Origin: Osmia lignaria lignaria
Lineage: Eukaryota > Arthropoda > Insecta > Hymenoptera > Megachilidae
Length of the DNA stretch: 64,000 nt
Assembly (NCBI RefSeq): GCF_051020975.1
Contig: NC_135045.1
Coordinates: forward strand, 1,614,501-1,678,500
Direction: 5' to 3'
Part shown: one piece after another, positions 1 through 12,600 of the stretch
How positions within the stretch are numbered: the stretch's first letter is position 1
Layout of the letters: the number at the start of each line of letters is the position of its first letter
Translations under genes and position numbers: made by a program
Notes under the pieces: model-generated
Database searches by the model: none
The model's input: only the letters and a program-made list of their open reading frames with translations
What the model was told of the DNA's origin: nothing

Positions 1-26
1 TTATTTATTTATTTATTTATTTTTTT
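1..26. repeat. TTTA microsatellite followed by T-run
   Basis: Five TTTA-type units at the very start of the window run into a short T-homopolymer. The tract may continue to the left of the window. Confidence 0.9.
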
Positions 27-3000
27 CACCTTCCGGTCTTGATTCGAGATGAAACGCGACAATCGAAGAGACACGTGTGATTGCGAATCCCGTTTTTTCT
101 ATTCACGATGCAAATCATTCTTATCCCTTCTTCTCTCTGTCTATATTATCGTCGTCGAATCGCTTGCCGGTTTGTTCGTTAGACCGTCGATGCGGGTCTA
201 ATTAATTAGGATCATCACACCGTCGATCCGCCACAACGTGCGTCTGTGGCGAACGTATGCATCAAATCATTCAAATATAATCGCACTCTATTTATAAGTT
301 ATTAATCATTATTATCATCATTAATATTATTAATATTATCTTATTATCATTAGAAATAGGTACTTCCTGAACGAACGATGCGACCGTGGGTATCACCATC
401 GTAACATTTACCGTACTAGATTAGCTAGTCAGAGCGTCAGGCAAGCTGTTCGTTGGATTCGCGAGCGTGAGAAACGCGATATTTCACAAGCGTTTCGAAG
501 AAAAATTTCGCAACTATCATATCGTCTACGGATGAAAAGGTTCTCGGATAGGGTGAGAAAGGTTGAAGATCCTCGCGTTTCACCGACATCGCGAATCCAG
601 CGATTCAATTTTCTCTTGCGTAACGCGGCGGAGCGTTGGCCTTCTCTTTCCTCTCCGTGACATCCTCGTCATCGATCTTTTTCCAAGTCAACAGAGAGGA
701 AGAAAAGAAAAGAACAAACGAGAAACAAAAAGAAAAAAAGAAAAAAAAAGAAACAGAAGAAAACAGAAAAAACAATCCACACAATCCAAGTACTTACAAA
801 CGTTCGGTACGTCGAATGAACGAACGCAAAAAACAGAATGAATATGTTTCTCTCACGTTTTACGTTTTATTGAGCGTCGTGAACTGCCGTCAGACCGTTT
901 TCGTTCGTATCGGCAATCATGATCTTCGCGATCTATCTCTGTGCCATCGACGCGATACGCAATGACGAGAGCGTAAAAAGTACACTAGCTTTTATTCAGA
1001 ATTTTTTCACCCGGTCGCGCGATCGCACAGGATCAATCGTCGAAGAAGATCTGCCGGTACTCGATTGATATCAGTGATATCGCTGTACAAAAAGAAAAAA
1101 AGAGTAAATTGCTTCTATGTTAAATTCGAACAAAACACACACAAGTTAGTGGGTTTCCCCGACGGATTCGAAGTAAGCGGTGCCGATCGGCGCGTGCCCG
1201 TTGACGAGCACCCATGGCTGCACCCAACGCGCTACCCTCCCCCCCCGTCCATCGGTCACGCGCCCATCCATGAACCCCGCGTTACACGCCACCGTCGCTA
1301 TACTCTTCGCGAAAAAAAAAGAAAATCATTTTTTCGCGGATCTCCCGTCTAATTAAGTTCAGTTATGCCCATACCAAAGTAGTATCACGCCCTAACCGGT
1401 TTAATTAATAATATTTATGTATATAATATATATATTACACTAGTATTTTAAATTGCGAACGAGGACTCTGTTGTTGACGCGTCGCCACGCTTCCAACGCA
1501 GTTAAATTAATTATGCACTTTTTCGCGTCGAACGAACGATGGACAAACGTTGTATTCACGCGAAAACACGAACCACTTCTTGAAACCACATCGTCAGTCT
1601 TGTTGCGTTTGCACGGGGCCGAGAAGTGGTTCGATTAGCGCGTTTCACCATTTACAAACACGGCACGATTCTGCCGAACAATATATATATATATACTCTC
1701 TAGTATTATGATTTATAAAACCCCGGATGAGAAATGTGACTAAAGGAGACAGTTAGATGCGTTAAAGAGGCCCACGTAACTCGTGATGAGACCGGATATT
1801 CCGTTTCGCATGTGGCGCGTGTATAAAGATTGTTGTCGGCCAATGTCTGAACTCGAGATTCGCTCGATGCCTTCTTCGATATACATATTACAGAAGACTA
1901 AAATAAGAATAAAGGTAAATCGTTTCTTTTCTTTTTACAATGATTTACTGTTCGTTTCATTCAACGGCGAAAGAATGAGAATGGAAATATTGGCCGTGAT
2001 CGGTGAATAGGAACAAAAATGTACACTTAGATAAGATAACGAGCGTAGCTCGTGTTCAGACCACCATCCTGAGGGAAACGAGGGGATTAATACAAGACAC
2101 GGACTGGCAGAGACGATCGAGTTTCGGTCTCCTTCTCTTATGTTACACGCGCGAGTCTTTGCAGTCCGCATCTGTTAAATTAGTGGTATACAAATCTGTT
2201 GCATGGCATTAATCGTTCGAACATGTAAATCACACCCAGTAAGGTACACGTAAAGGTAAAAGAGTGAATGCGATGAGAGTGCAAAGATGGTAGAGTGATC
2301 CTGCCGTGCTCGTTTAATTCGATGAAACCGGATGTAATAAAAGGTGTTCGAAACGCGGTTGAAATTGAATCAAACTAAATCGAACCGAGGCTAAGTATTC
2401 AATCGTTTAGACGTGATATCGCGAAGAAAATAATTGAGTATCATCGTGGAAGTAACGATCACAATTTGTAAAGCACAGCAGGATTTACAAACTATCGATA
2501 GCGATTGTTCTACGAGGTGAGTTTTAGTAGGATGTACATCATCGAGGGTTTTTTTTTTTCCTTTTTTAATTGTGCATGCAATTACTTCTCTACGGGAAGG
2601 AAGACATAGTATGTACGGGTTCAAAATGAGATCCATTAATTCAAACTTCATGCACAATCTTTGAGTTGACATTTCAGCAACGGATCAGGCAGTTCCAGCA
2701 TTGACCTCTTCACCGAAGCAGACAATCTTGATGCTGGGGAATTAATTAACAACAATTCGGTTCTAGTTAATAAGCAACAACGAAAGCGGTGATAATGGAA
2801 AGTAAGAATAAATTAGAAAAGAAAGAGAAGAGCAACAATTAGAAGTTCACCGTGAGCTAATTATGCGTGTGCGTTAAAGTGAAGTGCCTGAAAAATAAGA
2901 CTATTACCAAAACATCGTGCAACATGTTCCCTGGATTCCCATTTTTTTTTTTTTTTTTAGAATTTTCTTAAACACTATACTTTACTACAAATTGATTTAA

Positions 3001-3628
3001 CTAATAAAAAAAATAGAACAAAAAATTGCCAGATTAACAACAAATAAGTTAACGAGTGCAGCTGCTATTTAAAATTTAAAGATCTACTGTTATAATAATT
3101 ACAAGAAAAAAAAAAAATTATTATTCATAAAGTGCAATGTGCTTAGAGGACATGCAGGTACAACAGGATAGGATCGGAATGTAATAACAAATCATTGAAT
3201 TAGAAAAAACATCAATGGGTACTTTGTTGCGGAGGAAAGTTAAATGTTCAAAAGGCACTCGTAGAAAATAATTTAACAATCACAATTGTTTTGATTGCGA
3301 TGGGTCTCTTTCTTTTATCACTCGAAGCCACTAAAACCCGTATATGATTGTAGAACGACGTCAGGGTACGGTGTGATGCGGGCATGGTGGGCCTTGGTGG
3401 CAAATCTGTATGGTTGTACTAACACCATGCACAACAGTCAAACTGGTTAAAATCTCACTTAAACGCACTTCAATTAATAACTTATCTCGAGCTTCCCGGG
3501 CAACGGGGAAGAACTTCGGTTTTAAATGCAATTGCAAGTCCGAGAACTCAGTTGCAAATGTTTTCCATAGGAAAAACATCGTCTGTTAGACTAAACATTT
3601 CTTTTTTTTTTTTTTTTTCACGGATGTT
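1..3628 (-). other. SERCA 3' UTR / downstream flank, no gene recognised
   Basis: This stretch lies immediately 3' of the SERCA stop codon. I see only short, low-complexity open frames on either strand. AATAAA on the minus strand (TTTATT on plus) occurs at 991-996 and 866-871 and could end a long SERCA 3' UTR, but nearer weak signals cannot be excluded. Homopolymer T runs lie at about 2942-2959 and 3601-3618, and an (AT)n run at about 1681-1695. A TTTA microsatellite occupies the first 26 bases. The assignment to SERCA transcript is inference from position. Confidence 0.4.
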
Positions 3629-6600
3629 CTATATGGGACAGATACGTAATAGTCGAAAGAACACAGCCCACATTAGAACGATCCAATGCACTGTGTAAAT
3701 TGGATTCTCACCATCTGTGAACTTTCTGGCAATGAACTTCAGGGTTTCGTCGAGAAGTACCACTGGAATGGAGAACTTCATAACGGTAACCCACTCCTCG
3801 ACCGTTAGAGGGGTAACTTGGAATACGGACTGAAACAGACAGGAAGTAAACATGTGTAGTAACAACGTGTCAATAATGTAATATACACTTGGTATAAAAT
3901 CGATTGGTTTTTAAATAATATACCGAAAGAACGTCGACGTAAAGGATGACAAAGTGGAGTGTGAAAGAAAGAGCCATAGAGGCAATGAGCCACATGTTAG
4001 ACCACGGCGGCATAGTGATGAGAGACTGATTTTCAGATAAACTGAAAGGAAACAAAACAACAGAAAACAAATTAATACTAGCTCAAACATTCACAAAGAC
4101 GGTGTTCGTTTATATCCTGTTACCTGTTCATAGCATTCAACATTTCAATAGTTACAAGTACAGACAGGGCCATTGTCATGGGATGAGGATCCGTGAAGAT
4201 CTTGCAGTTAACGCCCTTGAATTCGTCACCACCGCCCAAGCACGCCAAGTGATGAGTCTATGAGTTTCAAAGTTTAATTTTACATGTATATTATCAAACA
4301 TCAGACGATCAAATTTCCTAATCTAATAATCACCAGTTGGTAGTAGTTCATTTGTGGACCATGCGGACTGTACAAGAACCACCATGCAGCTGATCCAACG
4401 GTTGCAGCACCTACGTATCCACCAATAGCCAAATAGCGGAAGAACAACCAGCCAGAAATAAGAGATTCGTCGGCTTTACGGGGTGGCTGTAGCATCATAG
4501 ATATAATTATAATTTTTTTTTTAATTTACATAATTAAACACCGATCGATTCATTGGAAACGTTACCTTGCTCATGATGTCCAAGTCGGGGGGATTGAAAC
4601 CAAGAGCAGTGGCGGGAAGACCATCAGTAACCAAATTGACCCAGAGAAGTTGTACAGGGATCAGAGCTTCGGGAAGACCAAGAGCGGCAGTCAAGAATAT
4701 ACTGTAACGATTAAAATAATTTTCAAGTTATTTCTTTACAGAAGATCGACAGAAATTTCTCGATACAAACCTCACGACTTCACCAATGTTGGAAGAAATC
4801 AGATAACGGATGAACTGTTTCATGTTGTTGTAAATGGCACGACCTTCCTCAACGGCAGCGACGATCGAAGAGAAGTTGTCGTCTGCCAACACCATCTCCG
4901 AGGCGGACTTTGCTACGGCAGTTCCAGATCCCATAGCAATACCGATCTCAGCTTTCTTCAAGGCAGGGGCATCGTTCACACCGTCACCGGTCTGTAACAG
5001 ATGAAAATAAATATCAGACAAAAATTAATTAATACAAGTAATCTGCACCTGAAACAATACGTCGTCGATGTAAACTCACCATGGCCGAGATTTCGTTCAT
5101 GCTCTGCAAGTACTCAACGATCTTAGATTTGTGAGCAGGTTCTACACGAGAGAAGAGACGAGCTCTAGCGCAGGCCGCCTTCTGTTCCGACGCAGGAAGA
5201 TCGTCGAACTCGCGTCCGGAATAGGATTTTCCAGTGGTGTCCTCATCCTCGGTGAACACACCGATGCGTCTGCAGATAGCTTCAGCGGTGGCCTTGTTGT
5301 CTCCAGTGATAACGATTACGCGAATACCAGCGGCGCGACACCTCACAATCGAGTCGAATACTTCCTTGCGAGGCGGGTCGAGCATACCAACGACACCAAT
5401 GAACGTAAGATCCTTCTCGTATGTGTAGAACTTGGTGGAGTCGCCAAGGTCCATGTCGTCAGGTTTCATCGGGTGATCAGCGGTGGCGAGAGCAAGGCAA
5501 CGCAAAGTGTCCCTGCCCGTTCCGTATTGACGAGTCAGATCTAAGATACGATTCTTCAGGGTCGAGGTGAGAGGAACCTTGTTAGAACCGACACGAGCAT
5601 GCGTGCACCTGTCCAAGACACCTTCTGGGGCACCCTTGACGAACAGCTTCGGTCCGTTGCCCAATTTCGACGGTTTCAGAGGAACACAGTAAGAAGACAT
5701 GGATTTACGATCGCGGGAGAATTCCAGAGTGAATTCTTTCTTCCATTTCGTCTCCATGTCCTGTCTAACGACGATGGCGCCGTTACGCCTGTCCAGCCCG
5801 CTCTTAGGGACTCCGAACGGATTGATTTTCTCAGCGAGAACGATCAGAGCAGTCTCCGTTGCTTCGCCGACCTTTTCGAATGCTTGTTTGAATTCGTTGA
5901 AATCAATAGCAGAATCGTTGCACATGATGCAGATTGTGCTGATCTCGTGAAGAGTCTCGTATTCCTGGCCCCGGATCTTCTGTCCTCTCAGGTAGAGGTC
6001 GCCGATGGGCTCGTAGGTTGATCCAGTGATCTCGAACTCGTGGAAGCTGCTGTCGTTGCCCTCGACTTTGTCGAAGATGAACATACTGTGGAACACATTC
6101 GTGTAATTCATTAAACAGACCTGTTTCAATGTACTAGATGATATTAATTAAAGACTTACCGGCTAACAGACATCTGGTTGGTGGTCAAAGTACCAGTCTT
6201 ATCCGAGCAGATAACAGAGGTACAACCCAGAGTCTCGACGGAGGGTAACGATCTCACGATTGCATTTTTCTTGGCCATACGACGAGTTCCCAAAGCCAGA
6301 CAAGTGGTGATCACAGCCGGCAAACCTTCGGGAATTGCGGCTACGGCAAGAGCAACGGCGATCTTGAAATAGTAAATGGCACCCTTGATCCAGGATCCAC
6401 CGTGGGCGGGGTCGTTGAAGTGACCGATGTTGATAGCCCAGACAGCCACGCAAATGACGGAGATGACTTTCGACAATTGCTCGCCGAACTCGTCCAATTT
6501 CTGTTGAAGAGGCGTCTTGATCTCCTCGGTCTCGGACATCTCGGTACGGATCTTACCGATGGCGGTGTTCAAGCCTGTACCAATGACCACGCCACGGGCT

Positions 6601-9600
6601 TTGCCCGCCGCGACGTTCGTACCAGAGAACAAAATATTTTTCTTATCCTGTATTAACATAAAAGATTCTGTAAATATTTCTCTTCGTCGATGGGTATAAC
6701 TCGAAGCAAAATATTTGAAATCGCACCAACCTGGTTAACGGCACGTGGATCGGGAACAGGATCTGTATGCTTGATCACCGAGACCGATTCACCGGTCAGG
6801 ATAGATTGATCGATCCTGAGGGTGGTGGAGAAGATCTTGGTGAGACGAATATCGGCCGGGATCTTGTCACCGACGGACACCTCGACTATGTCACCGGGTA
6901 CGATCTCCTTGGCGCGAATTCGTTGAACACCGGCCTTGTCCGATCGTAAAACCTTACCCATTTCGGGTTCGTACTCTTTCAACGCTTCTATCGCAGACTC
7001 GGCATTACGTTCTTGCCAAACACCGACCACGGCGTTGGCGATGAGAATGAGCAAAATGACGAAGGGCTCGACGAACGCCGTGAATGCATCCTCGTGCTCT
7101 TCAAATAAAGCTAATACCTAGGAAACAACATATGTAACATTTTTGAGAAAACGATACAAAGGTTTTACAACGATCCGAATTACGTCAATTTCACTGGAAA
7201 GACATTGTTATCGTTAATGATATGAACATTCTCCGAGAACAACGGAGAAATGGAATCTCTACACGTGCGTAAAGGTAACGAGAGTCTCGTGTCATAGGAC
7301 AAGATAATCGATGCGCTATTTTCTCACCTTTGCAACCAGATGTATTTATAATGAACGAGCCTTGAACCACCCCCCCCTCTCTATCGCGAACATAGCAACA
7401 CTTCGTGCAACTAATAATTACTTAACGGCTCGCGGAGGAATAATGCACTGCTTCGATTTTATTAATTACCGTGGTTTGAACGTCACATCTAAAAATAAAG
7501 CAACGCTCAACGGTTCATCGCGTTACATCTGAGATCATTCGTTGCCAATGAACGGGCGTGAACGGTTCAAACATTTCCCGAATACGGCTTCTTCGGATCC
7601 GATCGAATTGATTCCATCGTGATCAGGCTACGTAGTACATAATTGACGTATTTCATATAGCGAGATACGTTCTTTGTTCTTTATCCGCCGATGTGAATAA
7701 TCCTACTTTAGATTAATTAATAACCTATCGTCGTTCACAGACTACCGATGCAAATGATAATCATTCGATCAATTTCTTAAGATTACCAATAAATACATAT
7801 ACGTACAAAAGAAATAATAGCGGCTAACAGAAGAATCTTAACTAAAAGGTCATCGAATTGCTCCAACACGAGTTGCCATATAGATTTTCCTGAAATCAGA
7901 AAACAAGTCCAAGTTAGATCCCACGCAATCCTTCCACCTTTGATTACCTGTTAATTGAGTCATTCTTCTACTAGGAAAAGATTATTTTCTTTAATTTAAG
8001 AAGAATGGTATTTTCAATCTTTGCAATTAACAGGCTGATTAGGAAAAAATTTGGATATTAAAAAATTCTTTTCTACTTTTAATTTCGACACGACATTCCC
8101 TTGAAAATACCACATTGTTCACCTAATTTGGCAATCAAAAAGCGACACAAACTGGCATTTTTCTGTTTGCAAGTGTTTCCCAAGGTTGACTATCAACAAA
8201 GTGAAATCGTCTGAGGTGGCACTAATTTTCGCGTCGTACAACTTTTTAGGATCGTCGGAAGGCTACGAAGTCTGTTCCAACGAAGGTCATCGCGTCGAAC
8301 GTCTAAGAAAAATAGCAACCTGTTGACTTGGCAATTCAAGTTCGATCTGGAAGAAGTCTCTCATCGATTCGCTTTAAAAAAAAAAAAAAAAAAAAATTAA
8401 AAAAGAAGAAGAATGGTAAAGCTGATAGTAATCGGGGGCAGGGCCTGGCGTCCTTGATGGCAAGTGCCTTTTGCCAGTATGCGATTGACGTCACATCGTT
8501 CCAACGTGCTCTACGGTTGACGATTTCATTAATTGTAATCTACGGCGACGACCAGAGACCAGTGAAAATCCGATTGCTAGCCAATTACAGGAACGCGTTT
8601 CTACCTCGTCATCCGCCTGATCGCTTTTCACCACCTTGCATCTCTGGTCGGAATTTTAGCCGACGTTCCGTTCCCTGCACTCTAAATTTCCGGTTAACCA
8701 TCGTTTCACCGTGATACGACCTGGACGAAGTATCCCATGAATTTTTTCACGATATGCGCGAAATTTGCATAATAAACTAAACACCTCTTTAGAAATAAAA
8801 GTACACAATCGTGAAAGTGTATATTTACATAAATATCCAGCACGTTTATTGGTTTTTTTTTTTTTTTAGAAAAGAATCTTAGATTTCATCGATGATACAG
8901 TTGACGAATGGTTCATTACGATATCTTGATTTTACCAATTTGCATAAATAAGTTATATATAACATACGAAGAGAAATCACGAAGAATAAAATAAAATAAA
9001 AAAAAAAATCCAGAAGAATGGAATAAAATAAAAAGAAATTGATTCGAATCGAATGACCGCAGGTAACGCAACGAAACGCGATTTCGCGACGGTCAATATG
9101 TCATCAATGTCTCTTTCAACGAGTGTTGTGCAAGCATCACTTTCATCATCGCGTTTGTCCACGCAATACGGATATTGTTGATCAGCGACAGGTTGAAACG
9201 CGGAACGAGTTACTTGGATGACCTACCGGTTTCGCTGGTTCCGCTCTGTCATTAAATTATGAAAGAAATCTCATTAATGCGGCCTTGATTGGCTAGGTCT
9301 GCGTCAACGGTGCATCTCGCGACACAAAACTGGCAGGAACGGAAGTGAGCTATTACGTGAGATGAAAATCAATACGGCTGTTACCATTTTAGGACTTCGG
9401 GCTCGAACGGCGCCCTTTTGGAAAAGAATTTCAACACCGTCCAGATAAAAATAACGACACCGATAATGGAAGAACAATTACATTTCTTTTTATAAATTTC
9501 ATCGCAGGAGTCCTTGAAATATAATAAATGAAATTTATGTTTTAATTTAACCCGAGTACCAAAATTTTCAAACTTCTCGATTCATTTTGAAGGCTGCAAG

Positions 9601-12600
9601 GAAGCTCGATCGTTACTTGAATTAATTAGCGAGCGATAAATTCAGGGCTCGAGTTTACCGAGTAGCTCGATATTGCTCTCGCAACAGTTTCAACGAGCTG
9701 ATTATAAACATGATACATTAAAACAAGTCTCCAGCAAAATGTCAGTTTGATTATAAGAATGAAAAAAAAAGCTGCATCAGTCCCGGTTAACCGTTCTTTA
9801 TTTCTTAGAAAAAGCTCGCGATTTCCAGCTGGTTACGCGATTGAATATTCAACAGGAACACCATTCGCGTGATTGCGAATCGCGTGCCATTCTCTCCAAT
9901 CGCGACTAATTACGTTCGCCACCATGACTCCGATTACTCGGAGCGCTAGACTTATCTAAAATAAATCTGTTTCTTTTTCAAATATAAATTTCTGAGATCC
10001 CTGCTAGCTCCAATAAGCGCCTAATAATCAATGAATTCTAAGAAAGCGATCCACCGCCTACATCTCATTGTCACGTGTCCCTGGCTACTAAGAGGCTGGA
10101 AAGTGAGAGCAAAGAGAAAAAGGGGTCGATTTAGCATCGAAGGTCAAGCTAGAAGGCGAACAGGCATCTTGCGGGTCGAGCTGATCGAGGATAATGTGGA
10201 TGCAATTACTGGCGCACCGAGTGGTAGAGGGAACGGTGCGATCAGACACCGGCTGCAGATCTGGTTGACACGTTTACCATCGGCTCTTCCTCCAAATACA
10301 CAGCCATATACTACACGCGTGTGCACGTGAAACGGTAATGTGCATCGAGTGTATAGCACGGAGGCTGGCCTGCTTTGATAGCGACGTCTTCTATCATCCA
10401 GCAGCCATCTGCGTGTGACTTCTCTTCCTCCGGTGACATAACGTTACACGTGTTGGACTAAGTGCTCGATATACGCGCCTTCAGAAATCGCGTTACCCCA
10501 TTCAATGCCTTTGAAGTCGTTCGATTGGATCTAGCGAATTTCTCGAGATCGATCAAGTACTCGCCTAACGAGAGATAATGAGGATCGTGAGACGAGAAAA
10601 CTAGGTCACACGATCGGTTGATTAAGTATTTGCGATGAATAAAAGGACCGTTTCTTGGGGATTCTTAGCGACGAAAGAAGACTTATTAAATATATCTTGA
10701 AAGAGCAACCTTGCACGACTAACTGGATGAACATTAACAAGACTAAACGCAACTGATTTTCATCATTGCTCTTTTCTTTAGGATCAGCTAGGCCCAAAAG
10801 CCTCGACTACGTACAAGTGCATCTATTTTTAAGGGAGCAAAGGGCACGACAGATTACACGTGAAGCTGTAAACAATACGGGACGAGAGAAGCCTCGATTT
10901 TGCATGATCCGAAACCTCGGGAGAACCTATGAATGCCAGAGATCTGGCATTAGACGTTCATCCGTACCTCGGTGTATCTATGTCATCGTGGCTCGATGCT
11001 TTCAATATTCAACTATGTTATTTAATCAAGTCGTATCTTATCCTATTTCCCTGATTATCTTTTTTCTACGTGACATTTATCAAAATTAATCAATTCCTAA
11101 TTGCAATTCAATAAAAGAATCCATACAACCCTTTGCAAGAAAAATAAAAATAAAATTCGTGCTGAAAATGAAAATAATTTTCTCCCTTGAAAAAATTATT
11201 AATTAAGTAACTATTTGTAACTAGTGTCACCTCAGAACACTGTGTATGTACAAGATCGATGCCAGTTCGTCAGGGGAAGAGCTTACCGTGTCGATAGTCA
11301 TAGAACAGAGAAACCTTTTCAGGTAGAAAGACTTACCCTCCTCGGCTGGCAATTCTGTAACAAAGAAAATACATAGCAGATAAATAACTGTTGAACGAAT
11401 TGACAAGGAATTGATAATTCGGTTCGTACATGCAGCGGCAAAGATTTACAGAAAGTCTATACGGAGGTAGCTTCTTTAAGCTGGCCTAGTTTGAATTGTT
11501 GAAGCACCGTTCGCTTACTGACATGGCAAACAACGTTTTTCTCGTCGATAATAAACGCCCGTACACGGTGACGTCCCATCGACTCGTGTCCCCGTGACAA
11601 GCAGTAAAAAGTGGGCTTCGGCAAAGGGGAAAAAATGTGGGACTAGTAGGGTTCTGTGAAAAGGAACAAATTTCCAGCTTGAATCCCGACATTACCGCTT
11701 CCGATACGCCACCGGCTGTGTTTCGCATACTTTCGCTATTAGCAAGATGAAAGCATTTCTAACGAGGATTGCTTCGAATTAGATGAACGATAACTGTGTC
11801 TACTTTAACTTTAGATCTTCATCCAATTTTCAAAGGAATGCGTTTGAAGTTGGGAAAATTTTCGAGCAGTGAATGGCAGGTATAAAAAAGCCATTTATCC
11901 AGAGATAGATCTAATAATAGAAAATGAATTAAATCCTGAAATATATTCGCAAACGAGTTTCGAAAGTGAACCGAGAGCAAAACCAGATTTTCCAGCTACA
12001 TAGTCGCTTTTCCTCTAGACGACTATGAGAACTCAGAAATGTGCAACAATAATAGCTTTTACTTCGCCGGCGATGTTTCCGAAATTTCGACAATTTATAC
12101 TTCGAGTAATAAAGCAAACAGTGTTTCGAGTCTCATTTGCTCGGACCTGAAATTCTGAACGGCCATCATTTCTGTACCAAGCATCCTGCCAAAAAACGAA
12201 CGAGAAAACGAGGAACGTGTCGCAAATCTGTGTACCAGTGGCAGATGGCCAACGACACGAAACTGTTAGGGTAACTGTTAATTTCCATAGGTGACAAACG
12301 TAATGGGATCAAACGCGGCGATGATTGCCTCGAAACGCGTCATATGTTAATTCTTTTTTTTTTCTTCATCTGTATTCTGCACAGGTGTGTTTTCCCGAAG
12401 GATGCAAATCGAGGTATTAATTTAATCGAGGCAGACGTCACCGAGATTGGCATTCGAATGGAACCGATATTGCATTATTCGAACGCTTAGCGGCTTACGC
12501 GTTGCGGTCAGTAACGCGGTTCAATTTTGATAACCACCGTCAAATTGCGATAATCGATGACAAATATAACGCCGCATTCAATGTTATAATATTTTTTAAT

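Noticed and set aside
3361..3579. Alternative terminal SERCA exon on the minus strand
   Set aside because: The frame is open but lacks a pyrimidine-rich acceptor and does not encode a hydrophobic or conserved tail.
5131..6021. Plus-strand open frames of 137 and 140 codons
   Set aside because: They are antisense shadows of the large SERCA exon 5080-6085, whose translation is unambiguous.
8328..8714. 128-codon plus-strand open frame in SERCA intron 2
   Set aside because: It runs through a poly-A/AAG tract (a Lys run) and has no protein-like segment elsewhere.
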